DNA from: Diphasiastrum complanatum
Lineage: Eukaryota; Streptophyta; Lycopodiopsida; Lycopodiales; Lycopodiaceae
Assembly (NCBI GenBank): GCA_029204225.1
Contig: CM055095.1
Location: 70,134,539 to 70,183,538 of the forward strand
Direction of reading: 5' to 3'
Length of the DNA: 49,000 nucleotides
A program made the position numbers and the translations under genes. Below, piece by piece: positions 39,871-49,000 of this stretch; positions within the stretch are counted from its first letter, which is position 1, and each line of letters starts with the position of its first letter. The notes under the pieces are model-generated. The model ran no database searches and had not been told where the DNA came from. It saw nothing but the letters and a program-made list of their open reading frames with translations.

Positions 39871-40698
39871 TAGATCGGTCCATTCAATTCTCTCGGTGCA
39901 TGCACTATTGGTGACTTAGTAGGCGAACACAAGAACATAATAATTTTAGAGTAACGAAAGCTATGAGCAAACATTCAGATGGCCAGACAGAACATGGAAA
40001 AGCATTGTAGTATTCACACGAATATGAATGCAGAACCAAACAGAGCTGTAATCACATTAAGTATAACGAAATATACAAGTCAAAGGTGCAAGTGAGCACA
40101 AAACAATAGCAAACGTAACCGCATGTTTCACAAAGCTAATTGTAATATGTAAAGGTTATGAACCTATTACTGACAATCTATTTGAAAGGAAGAATCGATG
40201 CGCGAAAGCATCTACAATGTCTGTCTCACTTGTTACGAATCATGAACTGTGTGAGTCATTGGTGTGAGGGAGCATTTTATTGCAGTGAATGAGTCATGTA
40301 CAATGTGTGTTTAAGAATATCGTTGCTCATGCATGAATCGTTCTAACGTTGGCTAGAACTACTTGTGATCAGTGGACACAATCACCCAGAAAGAGAGCTA
40401 CTTAACAATCACAAATGCAAGAGATTAAGCAAGTGACTGAGGTGTCATAGATCACCATGCACTGAGCTGACACAAGACAGAAACAATAACATTCTTGCAA
40501 TAATAGAAATGAATGGCACAATAAATTATGTACATCAAATAATTGGATGGACAATAAAAAATGCTACTATGCTACATACGTAAATCAGAACCTAATTGCA
40601 CCAAACATCTAACAAAAGTTTTCTTAGCAAAGTTCACAAAAAGGAAAATATAGATTTGTGCGTATTTCTACATAAATCATAGAACAAAATTTACAACT
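39871..40698. other. Intergenic or intron sequence, nothing recognised
   Basis: AT-rich. If the AHA1 locus kept an intron after 40,699, its last exons should be here. I looked for the conserved C-terminal DVPEEDRYGN-like and GWRDLIF-like stretches on the minus strand and did not find them. Confidence 0.4.
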
Positions 40699-41503
40699 CA
40701 CAGTGGAATATTGGCCATCATTCCAACTGCTGAATCTCCATTTCTAAACTATCAGTTTATTTTCCTGCAGCTGTTGGTTTACTCCTGTCACAACTCCATC
40801 AAAGACTAAAAAGGTTCCACCATCCTCTTTGCTAATCTGGGCATTGTTGTGAGTGAAACCTTTCCATCTTTTCTCGTCCAGTAGAGTGGAATAAATATCT
40901 TGTGGCCTACAATGGAACCTTTCAACCAAGGAAATGGTCTTGAAGCCCTCCTTCACCTGAGGTTTTGACTTGGTTGGAGCAGACTGCTTAGATCCAACAC
41001 CCTTAACATCCTTATCCAAAACTTTACCAGCTTTTCCTTTTGATCCTTTTGAAACCTGTTTTCCTGCAAGCTCCTCTTTGGCTGGCCCTCCAGCAGCCAT
41101 ATCTGTCACATACCTTCCCACCCGCTCCAGCACAATCGGCTTTCCTTTTGCAAGAAAAGCCTCTCTTAGCCTCTGCCCTATCGGTGACTCATCAAGAACG
41201 TTGACTCTAAGCTCCGGCTCTTCATCAGCATTTTCATCCGCTATATAGGGTAATTCCATATCCGGGGATAATCTTGCCCTTCATAATGTTCACATACGCC
41301 TCTCCGGTCACACTCTCAAGATTCTTAGTAGTAATGTATGACCCTCTCTCACCGTTGAGGATCTTGACATTTTCAAAAAGCTCTCCAAGGCGCTTGCGAG
41401 TCCATTCTAAACAATCTTTTTCAGCCCAATGCCAGTTGTGTACGTTGACACCATCACTCCTATCTTGGACGATCCAACGTTTGTCACGTTCCAGAGGTGC
41501 AAT
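40699..41503 (-). pseudogene. AHA1: AHA1 (activator of Hsp90 ATPase) pseudogene
   Basis: AHA1 is a cytosolic co-chaperone that binds the Hsp90 middle domain and stimulates its ATPase. The N-terminal domain reads RDKRWIVQDRSDG, VNVHNWHWAEKDCLEWTR and AYVNIMKGKIIPGY (41,485-41,255). The next 30 or so residues of the family are missing: PGY joins directly to ELPYIADENADEEPELRV, with a frame change at about 41,254. The second half includes the start of the AHSA1 domain: KEGFKTISLVERFHCRPQDI, DEKRWKGFTHNNAQISKE. An in-frame TAG at 40,744-40,746 replaces the family's Gln in LIVQKWRF; KWRFSSWNDGQYSTV continues after it. The start is ATT (41,501-41,503) where an ATG would fit. Coding ends at a possible donor, ACT/GTGAGT. 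Three separate defects make a working protein unlikely. Confidence 0.8.
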
Positions 41504-41533
41504 GCAACGCAAGCAATTGAATGATCCTCAACC

Positions 41534-42300
<767 letters not shown>

Positions 42301-42409
42301 ATGGAGATGGGAGGGCAAGAGAGATGGAGCAAGAGGGAGCGATGGAGGCAGGCTGGAGGGGAGGGAGAGAGAAGGAGAAGAGAGAGCGAAATTTGAATTT
42401 AGAGGGAGG

Positions 42410-42587
42410 GAAGGAATGGGGGAGGATGCATACATGCATTGGTGGAGGATGCATGCATGGGGCATCCTCCTCCAATGCATGCATGTAAAACTTTTAGTTA
42501 GTTTTTTGAAAAAGTGCATAGGGTAGGAGGATGCACTAATGCAACCATACATGCATCCTCCTACCCCATACACATGCGCACAAATAG

Positions 42588-42656
<69 letters not shown>

Positions 42657-42660
42657 TAGA
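42410..42660 (-). repeat. Helitron-like 5' end module, copy A
   Basis: A module rich in GGAGGATGCATG and its complement, ending ccccatacacatgcgcacaaatagtta(ta)n. Three further copies lie at 46.02-46.19, 46.42-46.60 and 48.93-49.0 kb. On the minus strand it would start TCTATATATG at 42,660. No matching 3' hairpin end was found to its left. Confidence 0.5.
42589..42650 (+). repeat. (TA)31 microsatellite
   Basis: Uninterrupted TA repeat at the right end of the module. Confidence 0.95.
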
Positions 42661-42745
42661 ATGTTGTCTTATCTATCACTATCATGCACCTCGTAGTGCG
42701 TCACTACTTCATGCTCTCACTGGTGAATCAAGCCCAGTCGATTGA

Positions 42746-42925
42746 GTATAAAAGAGCTTGTTTGTTCATATGTTAAAGAGCTTAAGTTTTACTGGTTTCT
42801 TTAGCAGAGCTCTCTACTCTTTAGCTCTCAGATCACTCAGTTCTAACAGTTTCTTTTGTAGCCAATCTGGTTTTCAATAATATCATATCATCTTCTATGT
42901 TTCATCGTATAATGGTATCAGAGCC
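42746..42925 (+). promoter_or_regulatory. TATA box and tRNA-Met primer site of a retro- or pararetrovirus-like unit
   Basis: TATA box gtataaaag at 42,746-42,754 and primer site TGGTATCAGAGCC at 42,913-42,925, 160 bp apart. A polyadenylation-like ttcaataatatc lies between them. The spacing fits the R-U5 part of an LTR, but the bases before the primer site (gtataa) do not end in CA as LTRs do. Confidence 0.55.
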
Positions 42926-43153
42926 ATCTCACTTCTGTGTATGTTTTATGTGTTGTTCTATGTATGTCTTTTGATCGCTGAATGTTAGTTTTAATGATGT
43001 GTTTTGCTATCACCTTTGCTTATAGTTCGATTCACCTCTTTGATCTTTTCACGCTCTCATACCAGCAGTCAGTTGCTTAGAGCAAGGCGTTAAGGATTGT
43101 TTTCCGCTGTGCCGCAATCGTCACATCGCACAAATCTTGCTCCTCCTGTATCA

Positions 43154-43995
43154 TGGCAGTATCTGCTTTCGAAAAGGTTTATCGATCTTTGGCTAATGTG
43201 GTAACAACCACAGAGAAAACTGACGCCCAACATCAATGGATGTTACCAACGTTTTCACCCTCACAAGTTTATCAACATTGATCTTTTTTTTCTTTAAAAG
43301 CTTATTCCTTCTTTTTAGACAATCGTATGATTTCTAAACTTCCTGTAGATACTACTGAACATTTTATTCGCTTAACTGAGATTTGGGAAGATGGGCATAA
43401 GGCTGCTATAGCTAAAGGTTATAACTTCGTCCATCCTGGCTTAGTCCAAATTGGCATTAATCCTTTGTTCCGTAAAGGTTTAGCAATTCCTTGTTTTATT
43501 GCCCTTCTCGATACCCGCTATCGCAATTTCAATGATCAATTCATTGGAGGGTGTGAAGACAATTTTGGTGCGCATGAACCAACGTTCAATTCTCCTCACA
43601 TCTGCAAGTATTGTGCACGTTTCTTTGAAACCTCTCAAGATGATGAAGCCTCTTCGTCCACCTCTTACCCTCTTAATATTCTCAAACTCCCTGAAACTCA
43701 CTCTTGGCCACATGTCTCTTCTTTCCCTAATAATCCTACTCTGTCATTCAAATGCCAACCCTACTTAATCCCAACCTCATCTATTTTTACCCCTGAACAA
43801 ATAATTTTGAATTTTCAGTCACGTGCGTTGTATAACCTTTCTGACCAACTCTCTCAAGTCATCTCCTTACTCGTTCCAGCTTTTGTTTCCGAGCCCATGA
43901 CCATCGATCCAGTTTTTGTGTTTTCTTCTCTTCCAAAACCTCCACCTCTGGAATATTATCCTTTAAACATGATCGCTGCCACTTCGGATTCTTGA
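43154..43995 (+). pseudogene. Movement-protein-like ORF (pararetrovirus or related element)
   Basis: The ATG at 43,154 opens a frame that stops at TGA near 43,279. A one-base shift then leads into the long open frame 43,327-43,995 (222 codons). About residues 30-70 of that frame (HPGLVQIGINPLFRKGL, then ALLDTRYRNF) resemble the core of 30K-type movement proteins of plant pararetroviruses, which open plasmodesmata. The C-terminal half is proline- and serine-rich and unassigned; a CKYC pair is present. The frameshift breaks the gene, so it is an old genomic copy. The alternative is an uncharacterised coding region of an LTR element. Similarity was judged by eye. Confidence 0.4.
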
Positions 43996-44103
43996 GCAAC
44001 GCATCCTTCGCCCAAGTGATCTCGTGCTGAAGTATCCCTCTGCTTCCACCTCCAATCCTCAGCCTCTCAATTTATTTCTCCTACTAAAAAGTCTTATTTT
44101 TCC

Positions 44104-44885
44104 ATGATGAACAAAATCACTCAGAAAGAGTCTGCTATGCAACCTCCTCCAGATCCTCGTATTGCTGATATCCTTGCCGATCAAACTCCAGCTAAAGCGA
44201 TTGAAAAAATGAGTCCCCCTAAACCATCTCATGTTCATCGACAATTACAATCTCAGAGTCCTTTCCGCACTCCCCATCCTGTACATCCATCCCTTCATCG
44301 CTCGTCTTGGCAGGAACAACCACAATCTCGTCGTCGTCCTGCTACTCCTCCGTACACCCCACAAACTCCTCATAGATTCTCTTCGGCAAAACAATCTAGT
44401 CCAGTTCCAACTCAACAGCCTCATGCCTCTCAGGCTCGTTCTTTTTCTCCGACTCCTTTTGATGAGGCTTGTTGTCTTGAAGTTGCTCGACAAACGATGA
44501 ATGTGGCCTTTTTTTCTACACGTAATCCTCTCTGGAAAATCAAGGTACAAGCAGATCGATAGCTCATACAAGCACGAGCCAACATTCTCATCTCATCTCG
44601 AGAAATATTCACTGTCAATACTGATATTGTTGTACAGCCACCACTAGGATATTTTTTTCAAGTTCAAACCATTCATCAACTAAAATTGTCACATACTTTA
44701 CTTCCTCTGTTACAAGCATATACTACTCCGCAAAACATCTGCATACATATTTTTAATAAATCTTGTGCCATGTACATGATTCTAAAAAAAGAAATTGTAG
44801 CTAAAATTATGTTTCTTCCTATTCCTAAAATCAGTCTTCATAGAGTAGCTAAACTTCCATTTGATATTTTTTCAAGAGATACTTC
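44104..44885 (+). pseudogene. Proline-rich region and dUTPase-like domain
   Basis: One frame, broken by a TAG at 44,560-44,562. The first part is rich in Pro, Ser, Gln and Arg. The second part (about 44,600-44,850) has the pattern of a dUTPase-fold domain: PPLGYFFQV, then IHIFNKS, then ILKKEIVAKIMFLPIP. The last resembles the KKGDRIAQxIFLP end motif, but Gly-Asp is lost and the catalytic motif is not recognisable. It is cut at about 44,888 by a hAT-like element. Upstream it is separated from the movement-protein-like frame by about 100 bp. Confidence 0.4.
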
Positions 44886-44887
44886 CA

Positions 44888-45239
44888 GTAGCCCCCGGAC
44901 CCTGCCGTTGGGGGGCGTTGCCCCCCAAACCCCCCACCAGGGGGCTACCGCCCCCCGGACCCCCTGTTTCTCGGGGGCTACCGCCCCCCGAACCCCCTGA
45001 GCATTTATTGAGAACTAGAGCAAATAACAACCAAATAGCTATTGAAAATAAGATCTGTTTGTGCCCCATCTACTGCACTTCTGAGAGGCAAAATGCTGAT
45101 TTGACCATTGATCCCCTAAAAAAATTTCAGCCATAAGCTATTTTTCCAAAAACAAAAAAAAAATTTAGTACGATTCTGGGAGGAGAAACGCGTTTCTCAA
45201 AAATGCGTGCCTTCAGAAATGCGTTTCTGTGCATCTATG
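44888..45239 (+). mobile_element. hAT-like element, right part only (copy 5)
   Basis: Carries the family's GC-rich hairpin block, expanded here (repeated ggggctaccgcccccc, 44,892-44,998), the aaccaaatagctattgaaaa block, and the right end GTGCATCTATG (one change from GTGCAACTATG). The left half and a target duplication are missing. Confidence 0.75.
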
Positions 45240-45308
45240 ACATATACATATATATGCATATACATATATATACATATACATATACATATAGATACGTATA
45301 TATATGTG

Positions 45309-45311
<3 letters not shown>

Positions 45312-45366
<55 letters not shown>
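45312..45366 (+). repeat. (TA)n(CA)n microsatellite
   Basis: About 19 TA then 8 CA units, preceded by 70 bp of variant tatacatatg. A Helitron-like 3' end begins at the last CA. Confidence 0.95.
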
Positions 45367-45367
<1 letters not shown>

Positions 45368-46190
45368 TAGTAAAGAGTGCCCGTTGCTGATGGGCAATGG
45401 AGGTCAATCTAGGTGGCGGCCGATGATTTGGATGATGGCCGATCTCGAGCATCTCGAATATCAAACATTTGAGTCTTTGGAAAAATTAATGTCCTTGAAA
45501 AAATTCGAGCCTTCGAAAAAATTTGAATCTTCGGGAGAATTCAAGTCTTTGGGAAAAAAAAATCAAGCCTTTCAAAAAATTCGAGTCTTCGAAAAAATTA
45601 GAGTCTTTTGAAACATTCGACTTGACAGTACAAAGGGTCCTTCGATCCTTCGAAAAAATTCGAGCTGACAGTTTGATCCTTCGAAAAAATTCGAGTCTTT
45701 GGAGTTAAAGCTAGTGAGTTTGGGCTTGTGGTTAAACATTCATGAAAATGGTGGGCCAAGATAGGGATTTAAAGGATTGAAAAAAAAAAAACAGTTTTAG
45801 TTAGTCAAGAAAATTTTTATGTTCATGATTTATGGGTAAAACTTTGGTAATTCCAAATAAATAAAAATACCATGTAATAAAGATTATTGGATAAAGTTTA
45901 AAGCACATTGAAGTATGTGAAGAAAATAAAACTTTAACTTCAAACTCCAAATATATGAATTTAGAGAAAGATATTTGAATTTAGTGATTGGGAGGGAACA
46001 AGGGGTTGGAGAATCTTTTTGGGGCCCACCCCTCAATGCACACAATGTATGCACTTTTCCCATACATGCATTCCTCTCCCCATCATTTTTAGTTAATAAA
46101 GTGTGTATGCATGGGTGAGGAGGGGAGGATGCATGGGTGCACCCATACACATGCGCGCCACATGCGCACACATAGTTTTATATATGTAGA
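45367..46190 (-). mobile_element. Helitron-like unit 1
   Basis: On the minus strand the 3' end is a hairpin (45,379-45,395, 7-bp stem), then CTCTTTA and CTAG, followed by T. That is the classic Helitron end (hairpin, short spacer, CTRR, T). The 5' end is TC (46,190-46,189) reading TCTACATATATAAAACTATG and preceded by A, so the unit sits between A and T. It carries no Rep/helicase coding. It contains an 18-bp minisatellite and the GGAGGATGCATGGGTGCACC module at its 5' end. Confidence 0.65.
45470..45700 (+). repeat. Degenerate 15-18 bp minisatellite
   Basis: About a dozen variants of cgagtcttcgaaaaaatt in tandem inside Helitron-like unit 1. Translated, it gives a repeating KKFES / EKIRVF pattern. 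Confidence 0.85.
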
Positions 46191-46192
46191 TA

Positions 46193-46602
46193 CTAGTAAA
46201 GAGTGCTCGTCATTGACAGGCAATGGAGGCCGATCTTCATAAAAATGCATTTTTATTTCAACCTTTCCCGTGAAAAGTTTGATAATTTAAAAAATCCTTA
46301 GAGCACCTTTCAAATTTTTGATAATGAAAGTCTAATTTGTTTAACACGTTTCACCATGAAAGTAAGTACATGCACTTCAAAACACTATGTCTGTTGGTAA
46401 AGGATAATTTGAATTTGGAGTGGGCCCCTTAGATGCATGCATGGGGAGGAGTGCCATGCATCATTTTTCCCATAGATGCATCCTCCTCCCCAAGTTTTTT
46501 AGTTAAAAAAAGCTCATGCATGGGTGAGGGAAGGAGAATGCATGGGTGCACCCATATACATGAGCAAAAGTGTACATAAGTTTAAATATATATATATATA
46601 GA
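46193..46602 (-). mobile_element. Helitron-like unit 2
   Basis: Minus strand 3' end: hairpin at 46,205-46,221, CTCTTTA, CTAG (46,196-46,193), then T. 5' end TCTATATATATATA at 46,602. Only 410 bp; no coding. The 5' module is nearly the same as in unit 1. The 3' end of unit 3 (ATAG) abuts its 5' TC without any spacer. Confidence 0.65.
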
Positions 46603-47016
46603 CTATTAAAGAGTGCCTGTCATTGACGGGCAATGGCGGCCGATCTAAGTGGCGACCAATGATGTGGAAATTCAGTATGTCATTGACGGACGCTGATTTT
46701 CCGATCTAGGTGGCAGTGGTCCCTATGCGGCCTAAATGTGGTACTTACGCAACAGTCCTTATGCGGCCTAAATGTGGTCCCTATGCCTTCGTTCAGACTG
46801 TATGTAGCCATAGGCGAGACCCTTGCAGTGCGCTTTGCGGTTCGTTCACTTTGTTCAGACCGTAAGCAATACTTTACAATGCGGTTGAGGTTCGTTCACT
46901 TCGTTCAAAGCATAGGCGAGACTTTGCGATTGTGCTTCGCATGTGATCGCAATCGTTGACTTTGCGGTCCTTTGCGATGAAATGAGGTCATATGCAGTCA
47001 AAATGGGATCCTTTGT

Positions 47017-47019
<3 letters not shown>

Positions 47020-47092
<73 letters not shown>
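47020..47092 (+). repeat. (GA)36 microsatellite
   Basis: Uninterrupted. The flanking text cgttcagaccgtatgtag and gcgagaccctt occurs on both sides (46,790 and 47,105), so the region is partly duplicated around it. Confidence 0.95.
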
Positions 47093-47093
<1 letters not shown>

Positions 47094-47415
47094 ATCGTTT
47101 CCTTCGTTCAGACCGTATGTAGTCGTAGGCGAGACCCTTGCATGTGGTTTAGAGTTTAGGGCAGAGCATTAACGCCGCACAGGGACCGTGAGAACCATGA
47201 GAAATGTGAGTGTCAAAATAAGCTATTGAGGGGATTAGCCATTATGCGCAGAGGTTGTAGTAGCCGGATGAGTATGTTGCTATTAAATCTACTACCATGA
47301 ATGCGTCAACCGATATCATTAACAATGAGCTCACATGAATGGTGTAGAAGTGTAGCCACTTCTTTCAACATGCGTTCAATTTTGTTTGGAAGAGTGATCA
47401 TTGTCATTGGAGAGA

Positions 47416-47441
47416 GGGGGGGGGGGGGGGGGGGGGGGGGG
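47416..47441 (+). repeat. Poly(G) run
   Basis: 26 consecutive G, followed by gtgggtggtgggtgggtggg; strong potential to form a G-quadruplex. Confidence 0.95.
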
Positions 47442-47495
47442 TGGGTGGTGGGTGGGTGGGTGCACAATATACTACACAACTTATGTTTTTCTTAC

Positions 47496-47640
47496 CTTGT
47501 CTTTAATAGAATGGGTGCTAAACTTTCGAGAAGCCAACTGCTCAAAAGGCGATGCAACATTGTGTAAGAAGTCATCCGGGAGTTCTTGAAGAAGATTGGA
47601 ATGTAAAAAATCATTTGGTCGTCTTTGAATGACTTTATCA
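47496..47640 (-). CDS. Possible captured exon
   Basis: Minus-strand open segment RPNDFLHSNLLQELPDDFLH then FEQLASRKFSTHSIKDK, ending at a donor-like GACAAG/GTAAG. Codon-like composition differs from the repeats around it. The family is not recognised. Helitrons often carry host exons, which is why I list it; it may be noise. Confidence 0.25.
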
Positions 47641-48195
47641 GCAAAAAGTTTTGTATTGAAGCTGATATTTATTGATGTATGGCTGCAAGTCTTGTTCTAT
47701 CGTAATGAAAAATGATTAAAATTTTTCGAAAAGATCCTAAGTGCACAATATGCAAGCTTGCTCCACTATTGTATAATGTAGCAAGCTTATGTTTCCTTCT
47801 AGAATATTAAACTTCGTGCAGTGATTTTGCTTTCATGTTCTTTTATTCAGATTGTCCACGTTGCTATTGAGTCTTGAATACTTCAATTCTTTGTTGTTTT
47901 CACTACAGAGTGCCACAAGTTCTTCTATCCTTGCGAGCCCACGAACCTGTGGACACCTCCCGTCCAAAGTTTTTACCATTTTTTTTATTGAATTCGACCA
48001 ATTCCTAGCTCGACGGGCCTAGAATCCTAAATCTACGTTTAGGGTTTCTGGTTCGGATGCACATTTCACTGTGGGTACTGAACTATTTGGAGCCTGGGTT
48101 ATCAAAGCTTGTTTCTCTCGTCTTCTTCCTCCCAACCATCGATTAGTTTTTTTGCTTCCCTTGCGATTGAACAAAACCTGACCTTAAACACTTAA

Positions 48196-48927
<732 letters not shown>

Positions 48928-49000
48928 GCATGCATGGGGAGGAGGGCCATGCATTCTTTTTCCCATACATGCATCCTCTTCCCCAAGTTTTTTTGATTAA

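Noticed and set aside
40699-41503. AHA1 as a processed (retro) pseudogene
   Set aside because: A 5' UTR intron with good borders and a (CT)n leader are present, and coding ends at a donor-like site. A retrocopy remains possible but is less likely.
45207-45611. 134-codon frame with Tyr-Ile repeats
   Set aside because: Translation of TA/CA microsatellite and the minisatellite next to it.
45470-45700. CRISPR-like array
   Set aside because: Units are adjacent and degenerate without spacers of even size, and this is plant nuclear DNA.

Overview
This window is nuclear DNA from a land plant with a large, repeat-rich genome. The evidence is split GT-AG genes with very long introns, Ty3/gypsy chromoviruses and Ty1/copia elements primed by initiator tRNA-Met, CT-rich 5' leaders, LINEs, hAT-like and Helitron-like elements, and long dinucleotide microsatellites. 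Nothing bacterial is present. I cannot name the species.

The backbone is one host gene on the minus strand: an acyl-CoA-binding protein of the plant ACBP4/5 type (acyl-CoA-binding domain followed by kelch repeats). Its TATA box and ATG lie near 36.39 and 36.24 kb. I could join 13 exons, in frame and with GT-AG borders, from 36,240 down to 7,759 (496 codons). The C-terminal exon or exons were not found and probably lie to the left of the window. Most introns are 97-506 bp, but intron 2 (15.9 kb) and intron 11 (8.6 kb) are filled with nested transposons.

Layout. 1-3.3 kb: decayed Ty3/gypsy 3' end and LTR. 3.3-6.46 kb: two head-to-tail LINE copies, each ending in (CT)n. 6.46-8.2 kb: ACBP exons 13 and 12. 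8.2-16.85 kb: intron 11, holding two hAT-like elements, two opposed gypsy pieces with inverted LTRs, and a second head-to-tail LINE pair on the other strand. 16.85-19.57 kb: exons 11-3. 19.57-35.5 kb: intron 2, with copia, gypsy, hAT-like and LINE fragments, two further LTRs and a tRNA-like sequence. 35.5-36.4 kb: exons 2 and 1 and the promoter. 36.4-40.7 kb: intergenic DNA with a putative LTR and a LINE reverse-transcriptase fragment. 40.7-42.3 kb: a broken AHA1 (Hsp90 co-chaperone) gene with a (CT)n leader. 42.7-44.9 kb: a broken pararetrovirus-like or retroelement segment with movement-protein-like and dUTPase-like coding. 44.9-49 kb: a truncated hAT-like element, then a tandem array of Helitron-like units rich in microsatellites.

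The most unusual signals are these. (a) A LINE family has a 3' hairpin that varies by compensatory base changes and is followed by (CT)n instead of poly(A). It occurs twice as head-to-tail dimers with the same subtype order. (b) A non-autonomous family has CATAGTTGCA-type termini, and four copies are each flanked by a perfect 8-bp target duplication. (c) Helitron-like units are joined end to start. (d) Gypsy elements carry inverted LTR or inverted internal segments. All of this was read by eye; no alignment or database search was run.
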